A stretch of 64,000 nt of DNA, taken from NCBI RefSeq assembly GCF_000430825.1, contig NZ_AUMT01000008.1:62001-126000 (forward strand), read 5' to 3'. Made by a program: the position numbers and the translations under genes. Below the pieces are notes generated by a model. That model was given only the letters and a program-made list of their open reading frames with translations, did not search any database and was not told the origin of the DNA. The stretch comes from Chryseobacterium daeguense DSM 19388 (lineage in GTDB: Bacteria; Bacteroidota; Bacteroidia; Flavobacteriales; Weeksellaceae). Positions 19,289 to 27,563 of the stretch are shown one piece after another; position 1 is the first letter of the stretch; the number at the start of each line of letters is the position of its first letter.

Positions 19289-19395
19289 GATGCTTCGACT
19301 CCGCTCAGCATGACATCGCTACAAAAGACCGTTAAAACATTACGTTATTACGGTTAGTATTAGAGTCGTGTCATGCTGAGCGGAGTCGAAGCATC
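19289..19395. repeat. Perfect 27-bp inverted repeat (REP-like hairpin)
   Basis: Arms 19289-19315 and 19369-19395 are exact reverse complements (core GCTTCGACTCCGCTCAGCAT), with a 53-base loop. It sits between mqo and gpsA. Typical of short interspersed palindromes (REP/BIME-like) in flavobacteria; no transposase nearby. Confidence 0.8.
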
Positions 19396-19421
19396 ACCAA
19401 TATTTTGATTTAAATATAAAA

Positions 19422-20459
19422 TTAATTCAGTTTTGCGGTAAGTTTCCGGAATTGCTTTTCTGCATTTTTACCCTCATAAAGAATGGCATAAATGGTGTCC
19501 ACAATCGGAAGCTTTAATCCTTTTTCCTTTGATGTTTTATAAATAGAATCGGCGGCGTAATATCCTTCTGCCACCATGTTCATAGACTGTATCGCAGATT
19601 TTACGGTATATCCCTTTCCGATAAGATTTCCGAGGCTTCGGTTTCTTGAAAATAATGAGTAGGCAGTTACCAGTAAATCTCCAAGATAAGCACTTTCATT
19701 AACATCTCTCGGTGCTTCGTAGATGGCTTCCAGGAAGGTTTCCATTTCGCGGATAGCATTCGAAACAAAAACTGCCGTAAAGTTATCACCATATCCCAAA
19801 CCGCTGGCTATACCTGCCCCGATCGCAAAAATATTTTTAAGAATCGCGCTGTATTCATTGCCCAGAATATCCTTGCTGGAATGAACCTTAATAAAATCTG
19901 AATTAAAAATGCTGACCAACTTTTCGGAAACCTCATCCTCCACAGTTGCAATTGTAAGATAGGAAAGCCTTTCCATCGCCACTTCTTCTGCATGACAAGG
20001 ACCGGCAATCACAGCCTGATTCCTGAATCCAATCTTAAATTCATCCCTTAAATAATGGGCTACCACATCATTTACTTTAGGAATGATCCCTTTTATCGCG
20101 GAAACAAAGATTTTATTTTTATAATCACACGTCATTTTATCCAAAGTATCAGAAAGATAGATGGAAGGTGTTGCTAAAACAATAATATCGCAGGCAGAAA
20201 CCAATTCATTGATATCTGTTGTAAGCTTTAAATTTTTAAGGTTAAATGTGGCAGCGGTAAGATAAGTCGGGTTGTGACCGCGGAGCTCAATAGCTCCTTT
20301 TACAAATTCGCTTCTTACACACCAGTGCACCACTTTACAGTTTTCAACAAGCATTTTTACGATAGCAGTCGCGAAACTTCCGCTTCCTACAACACCCACG
20401 GAAATATCATTCCTTCCTTTTTTCGGGTTCGATTCTGTATTCGTTTTCTTTTTAGCCAT
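19422..20459 (-). CDS. gpsA: Glycerol-3-phosphate dehydrogenase [NAD(P)+]
   Basis: 345 aa. Reduces dihydroxyacetone phosphate to sn-glycerol 3-phosphate for phospholipid synthesis. NAD-binding VGVVGSGSFATAIVKML near residue 20, SAIKGIIP, VIAGPCHAEEVA (substrate/cofactor region), and NEYSAILKNIFAIGAGIASGLGYGDNF with the catalytic Lys, all as in GpsA. The N-terminal ~17 residues (AKKKTNTESNPKKG) are an unusual Lys-rich extension. Identity is sure. Confidence 0.95.
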   Translation of the reverse strand: MAKKKTNTESNPKKGRNDISVGVVGSGSFATAIVKMLVENCKVVHWCVRSEFVKGAIELRGHNPTYLTAATFNLKNLKLTTDINELVSACDIIVLATPSIYLSDTLDKMTCDYKNKIFVSAIKGIIPKVNDVVAHYLRDEFKIGFRNQAVIAGPCHAEEVAMERLSYLTIATVEDEVSEKLVSIFNSDFIKVHSSKDILGNEYSAILKNIFAIGAGIASGLGYGDNFTAVFVSNAIREMETFLEAIYEAPRDVNESAYLGDLLVTAYSLFSRNRSLGNLIGKGYTVKSAIQSMNMVAEGYYAADSIYKTSKEKGLKLPIVDTIYAILYEGKNAEKQFRKLTAKLN

Positions 20460-20637
20460 ATTAGAAATGTGAACTGCAAATATATTAAAACAAAGATTGA
20501 GGAGGAGTTTTCACAGCATGATAAAACCCACTTTTAGATAAAATTAACACTTCCACACAATTAAATATTTAATCACCCGTTAATTACAGAAATAAATAAA
20601 GTTTTGTTAAAAATAATCCTGAAAAATTATTTTTAAT

Positions 20638-20645
20638 TAAATTTG
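20638..20645 (+). promoter_or_regulatory. -7 promoter element (TAAATTTG) for M23 peptidase
   Basis: Perfect TAnnTTTG match 39 bases upstream of the ATG. A TTTTG lies further upstream than the usual -33 distance, so the upstream element is unclear. Confidence 0.45.
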
Positions 20646-20684
20646 CAAGCTTAAAACCGTTTTGTAATTACTAAGAGAAGAAAT

Positions 20685-21719
20685 ATGAAGAAATTTCTAA
20701 ACAGCAAAAGGAACGTAAATCTCATTCTGGGAGGGCTTTTACTGGTAGTTTTTGCACAAGGCATTTTCATTGCAAAGTTGTATTCTTCAAAAGACGACAA
20801 GCACTATGAAGTGAACCTTGTAAAAATAAATACTGAAAAAGACAGTGTAGATTATTTAAAAATGAAAACTGATCTCACCATGGTAGATCAAACTGTAGCA
20901 CAGCTTAATTCTTTCTTAAAATCCAAAGACATTGCAAGCGAGAAAATAATGGCGCTGAGCCAGGACAGTATTTCAAATTCTGTTTACCTTGCAAAACAGG
21001 CCAACAGATACAGCCAATACCTGATAGATCTACAAAATAAATTGATGCAGGTTCCTTTGGGAATGCCGACAGACGGATATATTTCATCCAATTTCGGGAT
21101 CAGAAAAAATCCTATTCCGTTTAAAACTGTTTACGCTTCCGTAAAATCAAATACAAAAACCGAATCTGCTCCAGCAACTGTTGCTGCCGCTCCGAAACCT
21201 GAAGTAAAAGCTGAGCCGGTGGAAAAAATAATAGAAATCACCGACAGCTATGGAGAAAAGAGACAGGTAAAAGTGATGGTAACCCCAAAAGCAAATCCTG
21301 CGCCTGCAGCTCCTGCTCCTTCAACAGGTTCTTCAACAAAAGCCGTGGCGACCAATACAGGAAATAAACCCGCAGAAAAAAATAATCCTCCTGCAGAAGC
21401 TGATCAGATGCAGTTTCATAAAGGATTGGATATTGCAGTACCATTCGGGTCTGACGTAAGAGCCGCTGCAGCCGGAACTGTAATTTTCTCCGGACAGAAG
21501 GGAGGTTACGGAAACTGCGTCATTGTTTCTCATGGAAACGGACTTGCAACACTTTACGGGCATTTATCCCAGCTTGTTGTAAAAGCCAATGATAAGGTAA
21601 AAGTAGGACAAACCATCGCAAAATCCGGAAATTCCGGGCGTTCTACCGGGCCTCATCTGCATTATGAAGTGCACAAAAACAATACTCCGGTCAATCCGAA
21701 GCTATTTATGAATTTGTAA
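20685..21719 (+). CDS. M23 family metallopeptidase with internal Pro/Ala-rich insertion
   Basis: 344 aa. An N-terminal membrane anchor (residues about 12-31) is followed by a coiled-coil region, then the LytM/M23 endopeptidase domain, which cleaves peptidoglycan cross-links. The domain opens with GYISSNFGIRKNPIPF (residues about 126-141), is interrupted by ~100 residues of low-complexity Ala/Pro/Lys/Thr sequence, and resumes at FHKGLDIAVPFGSDVRAAAAG (zinc His and Asp). TGPHLHYEVHKN carries the catalytic HLH. All zinc ligands are present, so it should be active. Divergent from gpsA; ends at a strong terminator. Confidence 0.92.
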   Translation: MKKFLNSKRNVNLILGGLLLVVFAQGIFIAKLYSSKDDKHYEVNLVKINTEKDSVDYLKMKTDLTMVDQTVAQLNSFLKSKDIASEKIMALSQDSISNSVYLAKQANRYSQYLIDLQNKLMQVPLGMPTDGYISSNFGIRKNPIPFKTVYASVKSNTKTESAPATVAAAPKPEVKAEPVEKIIEITDSYGEKRQVKVMVTPKANPAPAAPAPSTGSSTKAVATNTGNKPAEKNNPPAEADQMQFHKGLDIAVPFGSDVRAAAAGTVIFSGQKGGYGNCVIVSHGNGLATLYGHLSQLVVKANDKVKVGQTIAKSGNSGRSTGPHLHYEVHKNNTPVNPKLFMNL

Positions 21720-21744
21720 GGAATTAAAATTGATTATATTGGAA

Positions 21745-21783
21745 TTTCGGGGGCTCGTCTTTGACGAGCCCCCGAAACTTTTT
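21745..21783. terminator. Strong bidirectional terminator
   Basis: Perfect 15-bp stem (TTTCGGGGGCTCGTC / GACGAGCCCCCGAAA), 3-base loop, T-run on the plus side and A/T-rich on the minus side, between convergent genes. Confidence 0.9.
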
Positions 21784-21803
21784 AATTATATTTTGAAGAA
21801 AAT

Positions 21804-22454
21804 TTAATATGCCGCTGTAAAACGTTCGCGAATATGATTGTTCTGTTCTAATTCATCCACCAAAACTACCGCAACATCCTCCACGGAAAGCACGCTTCTA
21901 CCATTTTCATCAAAAACAGGATTTTCCAGTCCGGTTCTGTATTTTCCGGTTCTTACACCTGCCGTTCCCTGATGCATTTCAATGGCAGGACTGAAAAACG
22001 TCCAGTCTAATGTCTTGTTTTCTTTAATTTTATTCAGGTAATCTCTTGCTGCCGTTGCTCCGGGTTTATATTCTTCCGGAAAATCCGGCCCGTCCACCAA
22101 TTGATTGTCTTCAATGAAAAGGCTTCCGGCTCCTCCCACAGTAATAAATCTTTTTACTCCTGATTTTTCTACTGCTTTTTCAATATTTACAGAACCGTTC
22201 AGAAAGTCATCATACAAATTCGGGTTCGTCCAGCCTGCGTTAAATGCGCTTATTACCGCATCATTTCCTTTTAAAGCTTCCGCCAATTCATCAATATTAT
22301 TAACATCAATACTTTTTGCCGTTACTTTGTCACTTTGCTGTACCTTTGAAGCATCCCTTACAATGGCTTCCACTTCGTATCCTCTGTTTGATAATTCATT
22401 TACCACTTGTGTTCCCACAAAACCTGTCGCACCTATTACTGCTACTTTTTTCAT
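21804..22454 (-). CDS. NAD(P)H-binding atypical SDR (YwnB-like)
   Basis: 216 aa Rossmann protein: VAVIGATGFVGTQVVNEL at the N-terminus (GxxGxxG form), AIVRDASKV, DAVISAFNAGW, KRFITVGGAGSLF, and WTFFSPAIEM; no Tyr-x-x-x-Lys in the classical place, as in the NmrA/YwnB-like group. Probably an NAD(P)H-dependent reductase or sensor. The gene just upstream on the same strand is an Rrf2 regulator; the same pairing is known as ywnA-ywnB in Bacillus subtilis. A palindrome at 22475-22493 between the genes is a likely operator. Confidence 0.82.
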   Translation of the reverse strand: MKKVAVIGATGFVGTQVVNELSNRGYEVEAIVRDASKVQQSDKVTAKSIDVNNIDELAEALKGNDAVISAFNAGWTNPNLYDDFLNGSVNIEKAVEKSGVKRFITVGGAGSLFIEDNQLVDGPDFPEEYKPGATAARDYLNKIKENKTLDWTFFSPAIEMHQGTAGVRTGKYRTGLENPVFDENGRSVLSVEDVAVVLVDELEQNNHIRERFTAAY

Positions 22455-22474
22455 ATTTTTTATTTTAAATTAAT

Positions 22475-22493
22475 TGTAATAAATATTGTTACA
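22475..22493. promoter_or_regulatory. Predicted Rrf2 operator, site 1
   Basis: TGTAATAAATATTGTTACA, a 19-base palindrome (TGTAA...TTACA arms) in the 56-base gap between the Rrf2 gene and the reductase. A near-identical site lies upstream of the Rrf2 gene. Confidence 0.6.
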
Positions 22494-22510
22494 TTTGCAG
22501 TCAAAAAAAT

Positions 22511-22921
22511 TTATTTAAACTGATCACTGAATTCTTTCAATGATTTATTTCCAAGAAAATTTAAAACCAGCTGGTCCGTTTCTGAAAATAAAGTATTCAA
22601 ATGATCATTAATTTCCCTTCCTACAGGACATGCAGGATTAGGGTTGTTATTTTTCTTCCCAAGAACCTCAGTGTTTTTCACCGCCAGATAAATATCTGAA
22701 ATTTGTATTAAATCTGCATTTTTTGCCAATTGGCTCCCTCCTTCTTTACCCTGTCTGCTGGATATCAGGCCCGCCTGCTTTAATACACTTATTTCTTTAC
22801 GCACAATCACAGGATTTACATTGATACTTCCGGCCATCCATTCGGAGGTAAGCCATTCATCAGGGCTTTGGGCCAGCAAGGTCATGATGTGTATCGCGGT
22901 TGAAAATCTTGTATTGTTCAT
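22511..22921 (-). CDS. Rrf2 family transcriptional regulator
   Basis: 136 aa winged-helix regulator: FSTAIHIMTLLAQ, WMAGSINVNPVIVRKEISVLKQAGLISSRQGKEGG (recognition helix and wing) and a C-terminal dimer helix. It has a single Cys (ACPVG at about residue 97) in place of the three-Cys Fe-S cluster of IscR, so it may be a redox-thiol or ligand sensor of the YwnA/CymR kind. Two matched palindromes flank it, indicating control of itself and of the reductase downstream. Confidence 0.87.
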   Translation of the reverse strand: MNNTRFSTAIHIMTLLAQSPDEWLTSEWMAGSINVNPVIVRKEISVLKQAGLISSRQGKEGGSQLAKNADLIQISDIYLAVKNTEVLGKKNNNPNPACPVGREINDHLNTLFSETDQLVLNFLGNKSLKEFSDQFK

Positions 22922-22953
22922 AATTGTGATACAAAGATATAAAAAACTTTAAT

Positions 22954-22972
22954 TGTAACAAATATAATTACA
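22954..22972. promoter_or_regulatory. Predicted Rrf2 operator, site 2
   Basis: TGTAACAAATATAATTACA, 33 bases upstream of the Rrf2 start; same length, arms and A/T centre as site 1. Probably an autoregulatory site. Confidence 0.6.
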
Positions 22973-23028
22973 TTTAAATTCAATAAAAAAAATTTACCCA
23001 TCACTGAGTAAATTTAGATTGTATGTAT

Positions 23029-23463
23029 TTATTTTATTTCCAATAACTCCACTTCAAAAACAAGTGTGCTGTTTGGTCCTATCTCTTTGCTGATCTGCTG
23101 ATCTCCATACGCAAGATGCGGAGGAATAATCAGTCTCCATTTGCTTCCTACCGGCATAAGCTGAAGGGCTTCCGTCCATCCTGCAATTACTCTGTTTAAA
23201 GGAAAAGATGCAGGTGTTCCTCTTTTTACCGAGCTGTCGAATACCTTTCCTGAAATAGTGGTTCCGTGGTAATGGCATTTTACCGTAGATTTCGGGCCTG
23301 GCTTTTCACCATCTCCTTCCGTGATGATTTCATATTGCAAACCGCTTGGCAATGTTACCACACTTTCTCTTTTGCCATATTCTTCCATGTATTCTTTACC
23401 GTCTTTCAGGTTTTTCTCTGCCTGTTCTTTTTTACGTTTAAATAACATATCTGCTACTCCCAT
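23029..23463 (-). CDS. FKBP-type peptidyl-prolyl cis-trans isomerase
   Basis: 144 aa. After a charged helical N-terminus with no signal peptide, the FKBP fold follows: LPSGLQYEIITEGDG, STVKCHYHGTTISGKVFDSS, PLNRVIAGWTEALQLMPVGSKWRLIIPPHLAYGD and STLVFEVELLEI. Active-site aromatic residues (Tyr in CHYHG, FDSS, Trp in VIAGWTEAL, AYGD) are all present. Cytoplasmic folding helper. Well recognised. Confidence 0.94.
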   Translation of the reverse strand: MGVADMLFKRKKEQAEKNLKDGKEYMEEYGKRESVVTLPSGLQYEIITEGDGEKPGPKSTVKCHYHGTTISGKVFDSSVKRGTPASFPLNRVIAGWTEALQLMPVGSKWRLIIPPHLAYGDQQISKEIGPNSTLVFEVELLEIK

Positions 23464-23502
23464 AATTGATATTTTTTACAAAGATAGAATTTAAGGCGGG
23501 AA

Positions 23503-23603
23503 GATGGAAAAATGAAGATGGAAGTTTTCATGAGAATTTTAAATATATTAAGCATTTTATTTTGAACACATTAAACTTCAAACCTCAGCCTTCCTGCTTC
23601 CTG
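23503..23603. repeat. GGAAGATGGAAG-type intergenic repeat
   Basis: Contains GCGGGAAGATGGAAAAATGA / AGATGGAAGTTTTCATG and, 60 bases on, CTTCCTGCTTCCTGCCG, an imperfect inverted arrangement. The same word family occurs at 41955-42035 and 45303-45385. Confidence 0.45.
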
Positions 23604-23683
23604 CCGATAAAAATTCAAATATCTTTAATATTAAATTAATAACATTTCCGAAACTTGGCGTTATAATTGGATTTTAAAACTAA

Positions 23684-24682
23684 ATGCCAAATCCACTAAA
23701 ATATAATAAGAAATACGACAAGCTGGCTGACGAGGAGAATGAGCTCCTTGAAATTAATAAAAAAAGTATCGCTGATTTTGTAGAACAGTCAACCTCGGTA
23801 AGTGACGTAGAATATGCCACCAGAAATGCCCATGCTAAAAGCTACGGCATAGCAAAAGGCTGTTTTCTCATCAGTAAAAATATCCCGGAAGAACTTCAGC
23901 CGTTTTTTGATAAAGAAAAATATGATCTGATCATCCGATTTTCCAATGCTCATCTCAAAATTAATAAGGGGAAGAAAGACATTCCTGCTTATGGATTTGC
24001 TGTAAAGATAGAAGATGAAAACGGGGAGCTGATTGCGAATTATCCATTGGTAAATTTTCCCTTGTTTCCTATTAATTCAGTAAGTACTTTTTTGAAATTA
24101 TTTACCTCTGTTAATCGGTTTTTTGTGAAAAAATGGAGCTCTTTTTCATTAATGCTCCAGGTTTTAAGAGTTATTCCGTCCACTTTTACAGGATCTTTTT
24201 TAAAGAATATCATCAAGCTTTGGAATAAAAGAAATGATTTTATTTTATCATTTGATTATCACTCTGTGGGAGCTTACCGGTTGGGAGAAAATATGATTAA
24301 AATTAAGCTTGTTCCCAAATTGGTCAATAGAAATTTTGGAAAAAAACTGAAAGTAAAAGATGCTCTTGAAAGTTATCTGAAAGCTACTGATTTTACCGCA
24401 GATGTTTTAATTCAAATTTGTTATGATCTTAAAAATCAACCTATCAATAAGCTGAATGTAGAATGGAAACGATCACCTTACATTAAAGTGGGTGAAATAA
24501 AAATTGAAAAAGGAGCGCTTTTAAATCCGAATTCATGCGAAAATGAAATGCTTTCATTCAATCCCTTTGAAAGCAAAACATTCTTCCAGCCGGTAGGTAA
24601 AATCCAGAAGCTTCGGGATGAAGCGTACAAGGTCTCTGTTCAGACGAGAAGAAAAATTAATAAACTGCTGAAATATAAATAA
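23684..24682 (+). CDS. Catalase-related heme-peroxidase-like protein
   Basis: 332 aa protein of the catalase-like superfamily (y4iL-like group) rather than a true catalase. RNAHAKSYGIAKGCFLIS matches the distal heme His region, YDLIIRFSNAHLKINKGKKDIPAYGFAVKIEDENGE is the core catalase barrel segment, and LQKLRDEAYKVSVQTRRK at the C-terminus contains the likely proximal Tyr. Shorter than catalase (~480 aa). Activity may be peroxidase or lipid-hydroperoxide isomerase/lyase; unproven. Ends at a bidirectional terminator. Confidence 0.8.
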   Translation: MPNPLKYNKKYDKLADEENELLEINKKSIADFVEQSTSVSDVEYATRNAHAKSYGIAKGCFLISKNIPEELQPFFDKEKYDLIIRFSNAHLKINKGKKDIPAYGFAVKIEDENGELIANYPLVNFPLFPINSVSTFLKLFTSVNRFFVKKWSSFSLMLQVLRVIPSTFTGSFLKNIIKLWNKRNDFILSFDYHSVGAYRLGENMIKIKLVPKLVNRNFGKKLKVKDALESYLKATDFTADVLIQICYDLKNQPINKLNVEWKRSPYIKVGEIKIEKGALLNPNSCENEMLSFNPFESKTFFQPVGKIQKLRDEAYKVSVQTRRKINKLLKYK

Positions 24683-24726
24683 AGTGAATGGTGAATCTTG
24701 CTACATAAGTAAAATAGTGAAAAATA

Positions 24727-24756
24727 AAAGGCCCTACTGATTTGTAGAGCCTTTTC
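24727..24756. terminator. Bidirectional terminator
   Basis: AAAAGGCcCTAC / GTAGaGCCTTTT stem with a 6-base loop between convergent catalase-like and terC genes. Confidence 0.8.
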
Positions 24757-24759
24757 AAT

Positions 24760-25803
24760 TTATTCTTCTAATTTATCTTTGTCACCAGTAACCTTTTCAG
24801 GGAACATAACGGATAAGAGAACCGAAATCACCAGTACTCCTCCCACAATTCCCAAAGAAATTGGTGATGGAATATGAATCCATGGTGCAATTAACATTTT
24901 AACTCCAATAAAAGCCAGGATAATTGCCAGACCATAAGGAAGCTTGCTGAACATGTGAATGAAATTTGCTAAAAGGAAGTATAAAGATCTTAATCCTAAA
25001 ATTGCAAAAATATTCGATGTATAAAGGATAAACGGATCATTTGAAATCGCAAAGATCGCCGGAATGGAATCTACCGCGAAAAGTACATCCGTAAACTCAA
25101 TTACCGCTACCACCACTAAAAGCGGAGTTGCCATCTTGATTCCGTTTTGAATCGTGAAGAACTTATCTCCGTCATAGTTATCAGATACTTTCCAGAATCT
25201 TTTTACCAGCTTAGCACCCGGTGTATCGCTGAAGTCCTCATTATCATCTTCTTCACCCTCTCCCCAGGATTTGATCCCGGCATACACAAGGAACAATCCG
25301 AAAAGAGTCATCACAATGTTGATTTTCACCGGATGTCCGAAGACGTTCATTTCCGGAAGATACGTAAGGTTGATAAGCCCCACTCCCGCAAAAATGAAGA
25401 CTGCCCTGAAAACAAGCGCTCCGATGATTCCCCAGAAAAGAACCTTATGGTGAAGATGCTTTGGAACTTTGAAAAAACCGAAAACGAGGATAAATACAAA
25501 TAAATTATCCACCGAAAGCGCCTTTTCAATCCAATACGCAGCCTGATACTGCGTGAATTTTTCTACCGCCAGCTCATGACTTCCCGGACCCATATCTGAG
25601 TTATAAACCCAGTATACGACACCGGAAAAAACCATTGACAGCGAGATCCAGACAATTGACCAGATAGTAGCTTCTTTGGAAGAAACCTCATGACTTTTTT
25701 TGTTGAAAACTCCCAAATCCAGGAGCAACATGATAACTACAGTTATCGCAAATCCCCAAACCAAACCCGGATGAAGATCTAAAATACTAGTATTTTGTCC
25801 CAC
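24760..25803 (-). CDS. TerC/Alx family integral membrane protein
   Basis: 347 aa membrane protein with about 8-9 hydrophobic segments. Family signatures: YWIEKALSVDNLFVFILVFGFF (conserved acidic EKxLSxDN), VIEFTDVLFAVDSIPAIFAISNDPFILYTSNIFAILGLRSLYF (FTDVxFAxDSxPA, second half of the duplicated domain), and an acidic cytoplasmic loop (GEGEEDDNEDF). TerC-like proteins handle metal ions (Mn2+ efflux in Alx) and form membrane complexes with TerB/TerD. Last gene of the Ter operon here; 87 bases from TerD. Confidence 0.93.
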   Translation of the reverse strand: MGQNTSILDLHPGLVWGFAITVVIMLLLDLGVFNKKSHEVSSKEATIWSIVWISLSMVFSGVVYWVYNSDMGPGSHELAVEKFTQYQAAYWIEKALSVDNLFVFILVFGFFKVPKHLHHKVLFWGIIGALVFRAVFIFAGVGLINLTYLPEMNVFGHPVKINIVMTLFGLFLVYAGIKSWGEGEEDDNEDFSDTPGAKLVKRFWKVSDNYDGDKFFTIQNGIKMATPLLVVVAVIEFTDVLFAVDSIPAIFAISNDPFILYTSNIFAILGLRSLYFLLANFIHMFSKLPYGLAIILAFIGVKMLIAPWIHIPSPISLGIVGGVLVISVLLSVMFPEKVTGDKDKLEE

Positions 25804-25890
25804 TTTTTAATGTGCTTATTATATGATAAAAGCAATAGCTGCACGGTTGTACAATTATTGCTAAATATTAATTGGTTAATTTATAATCTC

Positions 25891-26502
25891 TTACAAATAA
25901 TTTTGCTTTACAGTTTCAATCGTTTCCTGTAATTTCCTGTCTTTGGTAGGGTCTCCGATGGCGTTGAATTTCCATTCTCCGTTTCTCTTGTAGAACACTC
26001 CCATCACCATAGCAACATGACCTTTGAAAGAAGCATCATTAGCAATGTCATATTTTGCAAAAACTTCTCTTACATTGGTAGGAGTTCCTTCATAAATCCT
26101 GATTGAAGCAAAAGGAATTGTCCCGAAATCCTGGCCTTTGTAGCTGTTCAAAACCAATGCTACGTGCTCTACATTCGGTTCAAGATTACTGAAATCCACT
26201 GTAATCACTTCGTTATCAAGACCGTCATCTCCATTTACATCCCCGGTAAGATCATCTCCACTGTGTCTTACGGAACCGTTTTTAGATTTTAAATTCCCGA
26301 AATAAATGATTTCCGTTGCATTTTTATTGGAATCATAAAGAATACAGCTTCCGTCCAAGTCCACCGCTTCTCTAGTAACTCCCCCGAAAAATCCTTTTTT
26401 CTCGATTGCCCCCCAATTGATTCCTACACAAGCCTGGGTAAGAGCCGTACCATTTTCTTTCGTCAGGTTTATTCTTTGACCTTTTTGTAAATTAATAGCC
26501 AT
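25891..26502 (-). CDS. TerD domain protein
   Basis: 203 aa TerD/CABP-type calcium-binding beta-sandwich. Seen: MAINLQKGQRINLTK (TerD start motif), AVDLDGSCILYD (DLD-x-S Ca site), SVRHSGDDLTGDVNGDDGLDNEVITVDF (acidic Ca-binding loop), VALVLNSY and GEWKFNAIGD. Cytoplasmic. TerD proteins act in tellurite, phage and DNA-damage-related stress responses with TerC and TelA. Slightly longer than the second TerD in the operon. Confidence 0.93.
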   Translation of the reverse strand: MAINLQKGQRINLTKENGTALTQACVGINWGAIEKKGFFGGVTREAVDLDGSCILYDSNKNATEIIYFGNLKSKNGSVRHSGDDLTGDVNGDDGLDNEVITVDFSNLEPNVEHVALVLNSYKGQDFGTIPFASIRIYEGTPTNVREVFAKYDIANDASFKGHVAMVMGVFYKRNGEWKFNAIGDPTKDRKLQETIETVKQNYL

Positions 26503-26544
26503 TTTATGTTTTATTATTTGTTTAATTTGATAAAATCGTGCACC

Positions 26545-26597
26545 ATTTCATCGGGTTTCACCCAATGCTATTTTTGTGTCGCCCCTTAGGGCTCTCC
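26545..26597. repeat. Conserved intergenic element (CGGGTTTCACCCAAT...GCCCCTTAGGGCT)
   Basis: Two small palindromic blocks, CGGGTTTCACCC and GCCCCTTAGGGCT, separated by GCTATTTTTGTGTC. I recall similar elements in many Chryseobacterium intergenic regions; function unknown. Here it lies inside the Ter operon between the unknown gene and terD. Confidence 0.5.
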
Positions 26598-26603
26598 ATT
26601 ATT

Positions 26604-27548
26604 TTAATTATTTAAATTTAAATTCAACATGGCACGAAGAATGTTCGTTTCTTCATTCACATCGAATATTTTACTCATAATATCAATACTTTCCAGATTT
26701 CGAAGATAGTCTTTCAAAACGGTTTCCACATCATCGGGCAGCTTCCGTTTTTTTTCCTCAATGGTTTCTTCCAGTTCTTCATTTTTTCTTTTCAATTGAT
26801 TGATAATTGAAATCTGGTTGGATTCATTTTCGGAAGTATTTAAATAAGATAATTCATCATCAATTAAATACAATCTTTTTTCTTCCACATTAAATATAAA
26901 ATGTTCGTCGGACTGGAAAATCCTGAACAATTCATATTCATTCCTGTCTATCCGGTAACCACATACAAAACGAACTTTAAACTGCTGTATGTTTAATTTT
27001 CCCAACAATTTTCTCTCAATGGAGTAATCCTGATACTGATAAGAAGGAACCGGATGCGGTTTTAATTTGCTCTCATCAGCTTCCGTTCTGTAGAATTCTG
27101 CTGCATATTTTTTTTGAAAATATAAAACATCATTCCAGTTCAGGGTAAATTTATCTTCCGTGAGATCTTTATAAAGATTCCTCAGATGCTGGGAAAATAT
27201 ACCGCTGTATATCTTTCTGTCTGTTTCAAAACTATCGGTTTTCTTTTCCTCGAAGGCCTCAATGTATTGATTATTAATATTTATCTCGTTAATAACAGCC
27301 AACAGATCATTTTCCTTTTTTCGTTTGATCTTGGTAAGCAATTCTATTAAACTATCGGTGTACTGTAGGTGAAAAAGCTCTAATTTATTGTAATCCAACG
27401 TCTTATTTTCTTCAAAAAGCTTATGTATAATATCCGTTTTGATATAAATGGAAATTACATCTACATTTTCAAAAAAATTCGAAAGAAGCTTAAGTTTCGT
27501 TAATCTTCTTTTGCTTTGAGATAGTATGGTTACAGCTTCATCATCCAC
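26604..27548 (-). CDS. Ter-operon protein of unknown function
   Basis: 314 aa, soluble, not recognised. Mostly helical with a C-terminal coiled coil (NQLKRKNEELEETIEEKKRK, residues about 252-271) and a central beta stretch (VRFVCGYRIDRNEYELFRIF). No signal or membrane segment. It starts 15 bases after telA ends, so it is cotranscribed with telA and terD; a role in a Ter complex is inferred from position only. Confidence 0.65.
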   Translation of the reverse strand: MDDEAVTILSQSKRRLTKLKLLSNFFENVDVISIYIKTDIIHKLFEENKTLDYNKLELFHLQYTDSLIELLTKIKRKKENDLLAVINEININNQYIEAFEEKKTDSFETDRKIYSGIFSQHLRNLYKDLTEDKFTLNWNDVLYFQKKYAAEFYRTEADESKLKPHPVPSYQYQDYSIERKLLGKLNIQQFKVRFVCGYRIDRNEYELFRIFQSDEHFIFNVEEKRLYLIDDELSYLNTSENESNQISIINQLKRKNEELEETIEEKKRKLPDDVETVLKDYLRNLESIDIMSKIFDVNEETNILRAMLNLNLNN

Positions 27549-27563
27549 CTTTGTCCTGTATTA

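Noticed and set aside
19289..19395. Transcription terminator for mqo or gpsA
   Set aside because: The loop is 53 bases and no T-run follows the arms; a REP-like palindrome is the better reading.
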